From Anaeramoeba ignava (taxonomy: Eukaryota; Metamonada; Anaeramoebidae), in NCBI GenBank assembly GCA_028826165.1, contig JAPDFW010000068.1, positions 321,001 through 385,000 on the forward strand: a stretch of DNA of 64,000 nt. Reading direction: 5' to 3'. Position numbers and translations under genes: made by a program. The notes under the pieces are model-generated. The model was not told the origin of the DNA. It searched no databases and was given only the letters and a program-made list of their open reading frames with translations. Positions 44,228 through 56,943 of the stretch are shown here, one piece after another. Within the stretch, counting starts at the first letter, position 1, and every line of letters begins with the position of its first letter.

Positions 44228-47200
44228 TTAAGCAAAATTAAAACCAGTACTTTGAGAAATTGCAAGTTTAAGTTTATCTCTTAATTCTTCTTTTGTTTTA
44301 TATTTTGGTAATTTTAATAAATTTGAACAAGTTGATGAAGTTGGTAATCTTCTTCTATCATCTCCTGCTTTTTGAATTGTAAATTGTGGTTGAAATGTTT
44401 TAAATCCAAGAAGTGGTGCTCTTTCTGTACTTGTTACAAACTTTAAAAATAATGATCTTTCTTGAAATCCAAATTCATTTAAAACTTCCCATAAAAATCT
44501 AATTGTTAAATCATTTGGTTTGAAATTAACTAATTTGGTATTCATCATTAAATCATGAATATCAATATTATGTTCATCTCCTGAAATTAACATTTGAAGT
44601 TCATTTTGTGAAAACATTTTAATCCAAATTGATGGAATTAATTCTGAAAATCCTTGAAGAAAAGATAAACTTTGTGTTTTGATTTGTTCATTTAATTTAT
44701 AATGAGAAACAAGATAAATATATCGAATAACATTTTCTTTAGAAACTTTGATTTTATTTCCTCCTTTAACAAGTTCAGTTATTGAATTTCCTCCAACTAA
44801 ATTATCTGTTAATGTGAAACTAAGTTCAAGATCTTCGAAATTTCCTTGATAAGTTTTGAGATACATTAAACTTTTATAAAGAAATGGATCAAGAGAAGAA
44901 AGATCATGAATATAATTATATTTCCCAAGCATTTTAGAAAGAAAGAAATTTGCGAATGGAATATCAACAAGAATTCCATCATAAATACATTTTGCAATTA
45001 TTTTCCCACAAAATTCAAATAATTCTTTATCTTCAGAATTTACAAAATTGCTTGATGGATTTGGATAAATAAAATTTTGTTCTGTATTAAGAAATAATCC
45101 ATAATCAGCTTGAAAAATTGTTTTAGAAAGTTCGATTAAGAATTCTTTAAATATTCCTCCTCCATCAATTCCTGGTTCTTCTTCTCCAAATTTATCAATA
45201 AATCTTACTCGAATTTGTTTTTTTAAATTGATTTGATTAAGTTCTTTGAATCCATCATCAACAAGATAATTTCTTCTTATCGTAATATAAACAGGTTCTT
45301 GATTTTGTGGATTTTCAATAAATTGTAATTTATTTTCTGCAATTTTACGTTTGAAAATTTGAAGTCGAATATCAAATGGAATAAAAAATGGAATTTTCTT
45401 TAATATTTTATGAGCTGGTCCATTATTTCCACTTTTTTCTTCAGAATAAATTTCTCCAATAAATGAATTTGAATTAATTTGTTGAAGTTGCCAATGATTT
45501 TTTGATGTAAATGATTTTCGTGAATTTCTTTGATAAAGTGAATTGAGTAATTTTAATGAAATTTTTTTCAATAATTTGATTTTTTGTTGATTGTTTTGAA
45601 ATGAAATTTGATTTTGAGATTTTCTTTTGAAAGATGGAGAATAAAATGAATTGTATAAAAACATTTTTAATGAAGTTGAAAGTGATAAAACTTGTTGAAT
45701 TGATAAAGGTTTTTGTTCTTCAAAAAATTCAACATCATCTAAAATATATAAAAGACTTTCATAACTTGATAAGAAAACTAATCCAATATTAATTATATTC
45801 TTATTTTTATTTTTATTCTTTTCTTTTTCTTTTTCTTTTTCTTTTTGATTTGAATTTTGGAAATTGATTTTAAATTTGTTTTGATTTTGAAATTTTAAAC
45901 AAAAATGATTAAAATCTTGATTAATTAATTCTTTGTAAATTATTTTGATTAAATCATAATTATAAGCAATTTTAGAAACAATACTTTGAGAAACATTTTC
46001 ATCTCTTATTAAAACATTAACAATTAATTTACATAATGAATTTAATATTTTTGAATTGTTTTTTGAATTATTTGATTTAAGTAAAACTTGGAAAAGTTCC
46101 ATAATATGTTCTTTTGTATACATTATTGAAAGTTGATTTATGAGTAAATCTGGAAGTATATATTTTGGGAATTGATTTTCATTTTGGTTATTATTTTGAT
46201 TTTCATTTTGGTTTTTATTATTGTTATTATTATTGTTATTGTTATTATTATTATTATTTTGATTTTTTGAAAATAATAAATCTACACCTAAACAATTTTT
46301 AGGAGATTTTGAAATTAATTTTGAAATTGTTTTTGCATAAACATGAATTAATTGAGGATTATTATTAATTTTTGGATTTTTAAATTTTAATTGAAGTAAG
46401 TTTCCAAGCATCCAAATACTTGTTGGAATTGTTTCTTCATTATTTTGATTTTGAATTTGAATTTGATTTTGAATTTGAATTTGATTTTGATTTTGATTTT
46501 GATTTTGATTTTGATTATCAAATGATTTTGGTAAATTTGACCAACCATTTAAATAATTTCCTAATCTATTAAGTGTTTCTTGAAAGAAAAATGAACTTTT
46601 GAATAATAAAACAATATTTTCAGGAAATCGATAAGAAAATAAAGGAATTGATAAAATATTGATTCCAAATGAAATGAATGGATCAATCCAATTATTTTGA
46701 ACTTGTTTTTGATTTTGATTTTGATTTTGAATTTGAATTTGATTTTGATTTTGATTTTGATTTTTATTTTCATTTTGATTTTGAATTTGAATTTGATTTT
46801 GATTTTGTAATTGTAAAATTGATTCTTTTGTTATATTTCTTTGAAGATTTAAAGGTCTGAGACATAAAGAAAAAAATTGAATAATAATTTTTTCATCTTC
46901 AGTTTGAGATTTTGGAAATTGATTTTTGATGAATGTATTTTTGATAAAGAAATTTCTCATAAAATTATAAAAATTATTTGAAATCAAATAATTAAATATT
47001 TGAAGAAGTGTATCATTAGTATCATCATTATTATTATTGAGATAAGAAACATCAGTAAAACATAAAACAAAATGAGAAAGACCATCTATTATTTTCTTTT
47101 CTTTTTCATTTTGAATAGAAAGATTTGAAATTGTTGATAAACAATGATAAAGAATTTTTTTGAGTAAATAAATTGAATTTTCAAATTTGAAGAAAGTTGA

Positions 47201-48009
47201 TTTGTGATGAAAAATATTAAAACAAGCAGTTAATAAACGAGAAATATCTTTTGATTCTGATTGTGAATAAAAAAAGCATATTCTACTTATATTTTTATGA
47301 AATATTTCTTCATTAATTTCATTTTCAATTTGATTTTGATTTTGATTTTGATTTTGATTTTGATTTTGATTTTGATTTTGATTTTCATTTTGATTTTGAT
47401 TTTGATTTTGATTTTGATTTTGATTTTGATTTTGATTTTGATTTTCATTTTGATTTTGATTTTGATTTTGATTTTGATTTTGATTTTGATTTTCATTTTG
47501 ATTTTGATTTTCATTTTGATTTTGATTTTCATTTTGATTTTGTATTTCATTTTCATTTTGATTTTGATTTTGATTTTGATTTTCATTTTGATTTTGATTT
47601 TGATTTTGATTTTGATTTTGATTTTGATTTTGATTTTGATTTTGATTTTGATTTTGATTTTGATTTTGATTTTGATTTTGATTTTGATTTTGATTTTGAT
47701 CATAAATTTCTCTTTGAATTTTTTTTTCATTTAAAATTTGAATTCTATTTCTAAAGAAAGATTGAATTTTAATTGCACTTTCTTTTTCAATTTTTTCTTC
47801 TTTTCTTTTTTTTCTTTCAATATTAACATTTTCAATTAATTTTTCTTTATCTTTTGATTTTTTACTTTTATTTTAATTTTTTTTAATTTTAAAAAAAAAA
47901 AGAAAAAAAATAATTAAAAAATAAAAATTAAAAATTTTTAAAACAATTTTTACCTTAATCCACGCATTGAAACAACTTTTTTTTCAGTAAATTCTCCATT
48001 AAAAAACAT
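44228..48009 (-). CDS. UBE3C: UBE3C/Hul5-like HECT E3 ubiquitin ligase (right copy, intact)
   Basis: Exon 1 (48009-47954) joins exon 2 (47864-44228) across an 89-nt intron, giving 1230 residues. The N-terminus MFFNGEFTEKKVVSMRGL, then a basic helix and the IQ-like ESAIKIQSFFRNRIQI, is the signature of the UBE3B/UBE3C/UPL6-7 group. The middle is helical and interrupted by NQ runs (CAAAAT hexamers). The C-terminal 350 or so residues are a HECT domain with GIDGGGIFKEF, LFEFCGKIIAKCIYDG and LPTSSTCSNLLKLP; the catalytic Cys is at about residue 1198. The family extends ubiquitin chains on proteasome-bound clients. Human UBE3C is about 1080 residues, and the extra length is the NQ tracts. It shares a divergent promoter with SPT6. 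Confidence 0.93.
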
Positions 48010-48160
48010 TTTTATTATTATTTCTTTTATTATTTATTTTATTATTTATTTCTATTTTATTTAAAAAAAAAAATAAAAAAATAAAAATTTTTTTTTCATT
48101 TTTTTTTCATTTTTTCAAATTTCAATTAAAATTTCAATTTAAATTTAAATTAAAATTAAA
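48010..48160. promoter_or_regulatory. Shared divergent promoter of UBE3C-like and SPT6 (right)
   Basis: 151 bp between the two ATGs. TTTTTTTTCATTTTTTTTTC and CATTTTTTC lie within 70 bp of the SPT6 start. TTATTTCTATTTTATTT lies on the UBE3C side. Both arms keep the layout. Confidence 0.6.
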
Positions 48161-51100
48161 ATGAGAAGAAGATTTATTCCAGTTTTTGAAGATGAAGATG
48201 ATGATGATAATAAAGATGATTATTATGATGAAAATGATGAAAATGATGAAAATAAAGAAAATGAAAAAGAAAAAAATGAAAAAGAAAATAATGAAAAAGA
48301 AAATAATAAAAGTAATAAAGAGCAAAAAAAATACATATAAAATTACAAAATAAACACAAAAATAATTATAAACAAAATATATAAATAAATTTAAATATAA
48401 AATATATAAATAAATTTAAATATAAAATATATAAATAAATTTAAATATAAAATATAAAAATAAATTTAAATATAAAATATAAAAATAAATTTAAATATAA
48501 AATATATAAATAAATTTAAATATAAAATATATAAATATATTTAAATATAAAATATAAAAATAAAAATAAATATAAATATAAAATATAAAATAAATTTAAA
48601 AATATAAAATATATAAATAAATTTAAATATAAAATATATAAATAAATTTAAATATAAAATATATAAATAAATTTAAATATAAAATATATAAAATAAATTT
48701 AAATATAAATATATAAATAAATTAAAATAAAAATAAAAATATAAAATAAATTTAAATATAAAAATATATAAATAAATAAAAATAAAAATAAAAATAAAAT
48801 ATATAAAAATTTAAATATAAAATATATAAATAAATTTAAATATAAAATATATAAATAAATTTAAATATAAAATATATAAATAAATTTAAATATAAAAATA
48901 TATAAATAAATTTAAATATAAAAATATATAAATAAAATTTAAATATAAAATATATAAATAAATTTAAATATAAAATATATAAATAAATTTAAATATAAAA
49001 TATATAAACAATTTTTAAAATAAAAAATATATAAAATAATTTAAAAATAAAAAAATATTAAATATTTAAAAATAAAAATATAAAAATAATTTAAATATAA
49101 AATATATAAATAATTTAAATATAAAAAAATATATAAATAATTTTAAAAATATAAAATATATAAATAAAAATTTAAAAATAAAAATATATAAAAAAATAAA
49201 TATAAAAATATATAAATAATTTAAATAAAAAAATATAAAATAATTTAAAATATAAAATATAAATAAAAAAAAATAAAATATAAAAAATATAAAAAATAAA
49301 TTTTAAAATACAAAAAAATATAAATAAATATAAAATATAAAATATAAATAAATTTAAATATAAAAATATATAAATAAATTTAAATATAAAAATATATAAA
49401 TAATTTAAAATATAAAAATATATAAATAATTTTAAATATAAAAATATATAAATAAATTTAAATATAAAATATATAAACAAATTTAAAATATATAAATAAA
49501 TTTAAATATAAAAATAAAAATAAGTTTAAATATAAAATATATAAATAAATTTAAATATAAAATATATAAATAAATTTAAATATAAAATATATATAAACAG
49601 TTTTTAATATAATAATATATAAATAATTTTTAAATATAAAAATATATAAATAAGTTTTAATATAATATATAAATAATTTTAAATATAAAATATATAAATA
49701 AATTTAAATATAAAATATATAAATAAATTTAAATATAAAAATATATAAACAAATAAATTTTAAATACAAAAATATAAAAAAACAATTTAAATATAAAAAA
49801 TATATAAAAATAAATTTAAATATAAAATATATAAATAATTTTAAATATAAAATATATAAATAATTTTAAATATAAAATATATAAATAATTTTAAATATAA
49901 AATATATAAATAATTTTAAATATAAAATATATAAATAAATTTAAATATAAAATATATAAATAAATTTAAATATAAAATATATAAATAAATTTAAAATATA
50001 AAAATATATAAATAATTTTAAATATAAAATATATAAATAATTTTAAATATAAAATATATAAATAATTTTAAATATAAAATATATAAATAATTTTAAATAT
50101 AAAATATATAAATAATTTTAAATATAAAATATATAAATAAATTTAAATACAAAAAATATAAATAAATTTAAATACAAAATATATAAATGAATTTAAATAC
50201 AAAAAATATAAATAAATTTAAATTATATTTCTTTTTGAAAATTAGATAAAATTGAAGAATTTTCAGATGGAGAAATTGATGATATTATTCAAGAAGATGT
50301 ATTAGATACAAGATTTGAAAAAAAACAAGAAAATATTGAAGATTCAACAATAAATTCAGATGATGAATCTGATATTGAAATTGATACAATAGATAATGAA
50401 AATTTTTTATCAACTGATGAAGATGAAGATGATGATGATGATAATAAATATCATTTAGAAAACCAAAAAAAAGATGGTAAAATTCATTTATAAAATTTAA
50501 AATTTAAAATTAATTTATAAAATTCATTTATAAAAAAATAGAAAGTTATAATTCATTTATTGTAGATAATTATAATGAAAATGAAAATGAAAATGAAAAG
50601 GATAAAATAAAAGCAACACAATATTCTGATGATTCTGAAGATTTTGAAGATTTTGATAATTCAAGATATCCAGAATTATCTCAATCAACAAAAAATACAA
50701 TATTAAATGTTTTCAAAAATAGAAGTCAAACAAACCAATCACAAAATACACAAAATGAAACATCAAAAATTCATCAAAAAAATTCAAATTTTCAAGAAGA
50801 ATCACATAGTAAAATGACAAGAAAACAATATTTAGAATCATTATTTGGAGAAATTGAAGAAAATGAAATTCCATCAAATCAAAATGATAATTTTGATGGA
50901 GAAGAAATTAATGAAAATGAAAATGATGATGAAGATGAATATTTAAGAATTCAAAGAAATACTTTGGAAAGACTTAAAAGAGAAAAAGAAAGAGAAAGAG
51001 AAACGAATATTTATGATATTCTTAAAAATAGATACACAAAAACAGAACTTGAAGAAAGATTTCTTACTGAAAAAGATGAAATTATTTTGAAAAAAGATAT

Positions 51101-54100
51101 TCCAGAAAGATTACAATTAGAAGAAAATGAAAAATTGAGAAATATAAGAAAATTTAGAGAAGAAGATTATTTAAAAGAAGCAGCATGGATTCAAACATAT
51201 GGATTTCCTGAAAGAGCAACATCAGCATCTCTTCAAAAAAAGATATTAAATATATTAAAATTGATGGATAAAGAAAAATTAGAAATAGGATTTATCACGA
51301 TGTATAGAAAAGAACAATATCTTTATGAATTGAAAAGATATGATTTATGGATACTTTATAAATGGAAACAAAAATATGAACATTTATGTTTAAGAAAAGA
51401 ATTTTTTAAGAAAATGTATGAAGAAGTAATTGAAAGAGAAGAACAAGAAAAAGAAAAAGAAGAAAAAGAAGAATATGATGAGAATGAAAATGAAAATGAA
51501 AGAGGAAGAAGATTTTTCACAAGAGAAGAACATGATGTTTTTGAACTTCTTGAAGAAAGCCAAAGTGAACAAGAAATTGATGATATTTATCAATATTTTC
51601 AACTTAATCATGAAATTAATAAACAAAAGAAACAAACAACAAATATAAATAAAAGTAGATATTTAATTGGAATCAAACGACTTCGTAAACTTGCAGATGT
51701 ATTTGGAATATCATCATTTAAATTTGGAATGAATTTAATTCATGGAGAAAGAGTTTATACACCACATGATTCTATTCGAGAGCCTGAAGATATTGCATTA
51801 GATTTTCTATCAAGAGAATTCCCAACACGAGGAGAAGCATTAAGAGGAGCAAGATATATCCTTGAACAAGAAATAATTTCTGATCCAAATATAAGATCAT
51901 CATTAAGAATATTATTTAAGAAATTTGCAAGAATATCAACAGAACCAACAGAAAAAGGAAAAAAAGAAATTGATACATTTCATATTTATGGAAATTTAAA
52001 ACTTATCAAAGAAAAACCAAGCAAAGCATTTAATGATGAACAATTTTTATGGATTGTTAAAGCTGAAAAAGAAGGATTTATTAATATTAAAATTGAATTA
52101 CCTATTAAAGCAATTTCAAATAATGATTTAAATGAAAATGATGAAGATGAAGATGAAAATGATGAAGAAGATGAAGATTTAGAACTTGATTTAGAAAATA
52201 ATAAAGAAAATGAAGAAAATATTAGAGATGATATTAATAATAATAATAATGATAGAAATAAAAATAAAAATAAAAATAGAAATAAAAATGAAAATGAAAA
52301 TGAAAAACAAAGAAAATATGAAGAAATTCAAAAACCAATGGAAGAATTGTATTTAAGCAAAGAAAAAACAGAAATAACAAAGAAATGGAATAAACAAAGA
52401 AGAATAATTATTCGAAATGTATTAAAGAAATTAATACCATATTTTGAGCAAGAATTAAAATTTATTTTAATATCAGAAACTATTGAACTTGTGAAAGAAA
52501 AATGTGGAACTAAATTAGAAGAAATGCTTTTATCAGGAGCATTTATACCATCAAATTATCCAAATAAACAAGAAAATAATATTCCAAAACTTTTCCCAGA
52601 AGATTCTATTGAATATCCAGATCTTCAAGAACAAGAAATATTAAGAATGAATAAAAAAAGAAATAAAATGAGTTATAATGAAAATCAAAATCAAAATCAA
52701 AATCAAAATCAAAATGATGGATGGAATTCAATTAATGAAAATGAAAATGAAAATGAAAATGATGGATGGAATTCAACAGAAACTCAAAATAATAACAATG
52801 ATGGATGGAATTCAATCAATAATAATGAAAATGAAAATGAAAATGATGGATGGAATTCAACTGAAAATGATAAAAAAACTGAAAATAAAGATTTAGGATG
52901 GAATTCAACTGAAAATGAAAATAAAACCGAAAATCAAGATTTAGGATGGAATTCAACTGAAAATGATAAAAAAACTGAAAATCAAGATTTAGGATGGAAT
53001 TCAACTGAAAATGAAAATAAAACCGAAAATCAAGATTTAGGATGGAATTCAACTGAAAATGATAAAAAAACTGAAAATAAAGATTTAGGATGGAATTCAA
53101 CAGAAATTGATAATAAAACTGAAAATAAAGATTTAGGATGGAATTCAACAGAAATTCAAAATAATAGCAATGATGGATGGAATTCAACAGAAAATAATAA
53201 TAAAACCGAAAATCAAGATTTAGGATGGAATTCAACAGAAATTCAAAATAATAACAATGATGGATGGAATTCAACTGAAAATGATAAAAAAACTGAAAAT
53301 AAAGATTTAGGATGGAATTCAACTGAAAATGATAATAAAACCGAAAATAAAGATTTAGGATGGAATTCAACTGAAAATGAAAATAAAGATTTAGGATGGA
53401 ATTCAACTGAAAATGATAAAAAAACTGAAAATAAAGATTTAGGATGGAATTCAACTGAAAATGATAATAAAGATTTAGGATGGAATTCAACTGAAACTGA
53501 TAATAAAACCGAAAATAAAGATTTAGGATGGAATTCAACTGAAAATAATAACAATGATGGATGGAATTCAACAGAAAATAATAATAATAATAATAATAAT
53601 AATAACGAATTACAAGAAGAAATCAAAAATGAAAATGATGAAAAAAAAGATATTTATGGAAAACCATTTGAGAAAAACAAAGGATTTAGAATTATTGGAT
53701 GTTCTTATCTATCAAATAATTTACCACTTGGATTATCATTGATAAACGAAAAAGGAAATTATGTAGATTCAATTAAACTTAAATATTTCTTGAAAAGAGA
53801 TCAAGGAATAAATGTTCGAGAAATAGATAAACAAAGAAAACAAAAAGATATTTTGAAATTAATTAAATTTATCAAAGAATGCAAACCACATGTTATTGTT
53901 ATTGGAACAAATTCATTAATTTGTCGTAAAATATATGATGATATTTTAGTACTTATAAAAACCAAAATCAAAAAAGATATTCAAGTTACATTTATTGAAT
54001 CTGATGTTGCACAAATTTATAGCAATAGTAAAAAATCCGAAGAAGAATTCCCAACAAAAAATGTTGTAATTCGACATTCAATTAGTTTAGCAAGAAGATT

Positions 54101-56852
54101 ACAAAATCCAATTCTTGAAATATCAGGACTTGTTTACAAAACAGTAAACAATGCAGTTTATCTACCATTACATCCACTTAAGCATTTCATTCCCAAAAAA
54201 GAATTAAAACAAATTCTAATATGGAAAATTGTAGATGTTGTAAGCCAAGTAGGAATAGATATTGATAAAATACAAGAACAACCACAAATAGCGAATATAT
54301 TACCATTTATTCCAGGATTGGGAGTAAGAAAATCACAATATATAATAAGACAAATTGCAAACAAAAAATATATCAATTCAAGAGAAAGTTTTTATGAAAC
54401 AGAAATTGTTTCAGAAAATGTATTTCGAAATTGTTCAGGATTTATTCGATTCAAAAATAGTTCAGAACCATTAGATAAAACAAGAATACATCCAGAAAAT
54501 TATACACTTGCTAAGAAAATATGTGATGAATGTTATGATATTGCGATGAAAGAAAGAGAAACAAATAGAAATGATATTGGAACAATAGATGATTATGAAG
54601 ATGAAGATGAAAATGAAGAAAATGAAGATGAAATGGTTGTTAGAAGATTTGGAGATGATTATGATTATGAAGAAAATTATGAAGAAAACATTGAAAGAAG
54701 AAAAAAAACAATTACAAATGAAGAAAAAGAAATTCGTAAAAAAACTAGATTTATTATGGATCATCCAGAAATACTCAATAAATTAGATTTAGAAACATTT
54801 GCTAAAAAACTTGTTGAAGAAAATGTATGGGAAGTCGAAAAAATGGAAACAATCAAATTAATCAAAAATGAACTTAGTAATCCATTTGCAGATCCAAGAT
54901 TCAAATATCAAGATTTAACACCCAAAGAATTATTTTATTTACTTTCAGGAGAAACTGAAGAAACTTTAAAAGAAGGATGTTTAGTTGAAGCAACAGTTTT
55001 CAAAATTATAAATGAAAAAGGAATTTATTGCAGACTTACAAATGGATTAACTGGATTTATTCATAAAAGAAATTTAACAATAGAAAAAAAAGAAGAAGAT
55101 AAAGAAAAAGATAAAGATAAGGAAGATAACAGAAGAGAAAGAAGAAGAAAAGAAGATATTGAACTTGATAAAATTATCAAAGTTGGAGAAGTATTAATAT
55201 GCAAAGTAATGAGTATTAAAGAAGATAGATTTTTGATTGAATTAACAAGTAAAAAAGAAGAAGTTGAATCTAAAGAAAATATGATGATGGGAATAACTGA
55301 AGAATATTTTGATAGAAACAAAGAAGAAAAGATGATTGAAGAGAAATTAAAAGTACAAGAAGATAAAAGAATATATCAACCAAGAGCAATAGTTCATCCA
55401 TATTTCAAAAACATAACATATCAACAAGCAGAAAGTTTTCTTAAAGATAAACCAAGAGATTCATTAATTTTTAGACCAAGTTCCAAAGGAATTAATCATC
55501 TTACACTTTCTTGGAAATTTAATGATGAAATTATATTACATGAAGATGTTATTGAAGAAGATAAAGCAAATCCATTTGTTATTGGAAAAGTTTTGATTAT
55601 TAGAAACCAGAAATATGATGATTTAGATGAAATCAAAGCAGGATTTGTTGAAACAATAAGTAGTTATGTTGATGATATGCTTGAATTTAATTCATTTAAA
55701 AATATTGAAGATGAAGAAGAAATTGAAAAAGAATTGAAAAAAGAAAAAGAAAATAATCCCAAAAGAATACCATATTTTATTGTGAATTCAAAGAAATATG
55801 GAGGAAAATTTGAATTTTGTTTTCTTCCAAACACAACAGTGAAAAAAGTATATATTTCAATTTCACCAAATGGATTCCAAATATTTGATAAAGTTTTTAC
55901 AGAATTAGAAGAACTTGTAAAATATTTCAAAAGAAAATATCAAGAATCAACACAACCCAAACAAACAAGAAAAAGAAACTTAAAAAATGAAACAATTCCA
56001 AAAGGAAGAAATGAAGAAGAAACACAAAAATATGAAACACAAAAACGAGCAAGAGAAAATATAAGAAGAGATAAAGAAAATACAAGAAATGAAAGTATTG
56101 GAAGATATGGAAATAATATTGAAATACCAGAAATAACAGGAATTGGAAGACAAACAATATTCACACCTCAAAATTCAATAATACCATCTTTAAGATCACA
56201 AATACCATTACAACAATTACCACCAATACATGGAGCAATTCCATCAATTATACCAAGACAAATATTAACAACACCACAACCACAATTACAATTACAATTA
56301 CAATCACAATTACAATTACAACAACCACAACAACAAATTTTAATTCCAAAACAACAAACATTACAAACACAAAATTTTGCAAGAATACCACAAAATAATA
56401 TATTTTTGAATAATCAACAAATTGATAGAAGAAATCAATATAATAGTAATAATACTAATAATAATAATAATAATACTAATATTAATAATGAATGGAATAA
56501 TTCACAAAAACAACAAATTCCAAGATCAAGAGGATTTGAAAGAAAATATACAACAGATTCTTCTTCAACATCTCATCATCATCATCATCGCCATCATCAT
56601 CATAATAATCAAAATCAAAATCAACAACAAAATTCAAATACAAATACAAATTCAAATTCAAATTCAATTTTAAATCAACAAAAACAAAATCAAGAATTTG
56701 TTAGAAGAGGGAATTTTAGAGGAAAACCAAATCCAAGATATAAACAAGAAATTTCATATCAAAATTCACAAAGAAAATATCGAGATTTAGATAATCCAGA
56801 AAATAATCCAAATTATCAAGATTTTTCTCGATTTTCAAATTATAATAATTAA
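48161..56852 (+). CDS. SPT6: Transcription elongation factor SPT6 with internal GW-repeat array (right, intact)
   Basis: Exons 48161-48311, 50246-50476 and 50542-56852 join in frame to 2230 residues. The first 220 residues are acidic (DEDDDD, SDDESDIEID). The helical core follows (LKEAAWIQTYGFPERA, DLWILYKWKQ, LRGARYILEQEI, DEQFLWIVKAE). Residues about 842-1153 are NQ/GW repeats that SPT6 proteins normally lack here. Then come YqgF at about 1165-1345 (FRIIGCSYLSNNLPLGLSL, KPHVIVIGTNS), HhH (ILPFIPGLGVRKSQYIIRQI), S1 at about 1607-1707 (YCRLTNGLTGFIHKRN), tandem SH2 at about 1741-1930 (IFRPSSKGINHLTLSWKF), and a Q-, N- and His-rich tail with an RRGNFRGK patch. SPT6 is a histone chaperone travelling with RNA polymerase II; the SH2 pair binds the polymerase linker. 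The GW insert may bind Argonaute (inference). Confidence 0.93.
48312..50245 (+). repeat. AT-only tandem repeat filling SPT6 intron 1 (right)
   Basis: This 1934-nt intron opens with GTAATAAAG and ends GAAAATTAG. It consists almost wholly of AAATATAAAATATATAAAT units of about 25 bp. It interrupts the gene after only 50 codons. No coding potential is credible within it. Confidence 0.75.
52715..53575 (+). repeat. GW-repeat array in right SPT6 (20 units)
   Basis: Twenty GWNS motifs. The core unit is 48 nt (DLGWNSTENDNKTENK-type), with short 11-13-residue DGWNSTExQNNNN variants at the edges. Units alternate END/ENE and DKK/DNK. The array lies in frame between the helical core and the YqgF domain of SPT6. 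Confidence 0.93.
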
Positions 56853-56943
56853 ATAATTAATTAAAAAAAAATTAATTAAATAATTTAAAAAAAAATTTTT
56901 TTCATTTTTTTCATTTTTTTCTTTTTCTTTTTTTTAATAATAA
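56853..56943 (+). promoter_or_regulatory. Compact spacer: SPT6 3' end and gene B promoter
   Basis: 91 bp. A TTAATTAAA-rich half follows the SPT6 stop. Then TTTTTTTCATTTTTTTCATTT and TTTCTTTTTC lead to AATAATAAATG. The two genes point the same way. Confidence 0.5.

Noticed and set aside
52816-53626. Minus-strand frames with NSILNLYF or VEFHPKSL repeats opposite the SPT6 GW array.
   Set aside because: They are the complement of the GW repeat. The plus frame links two conserved SPT6 domains, so it is the coding one.
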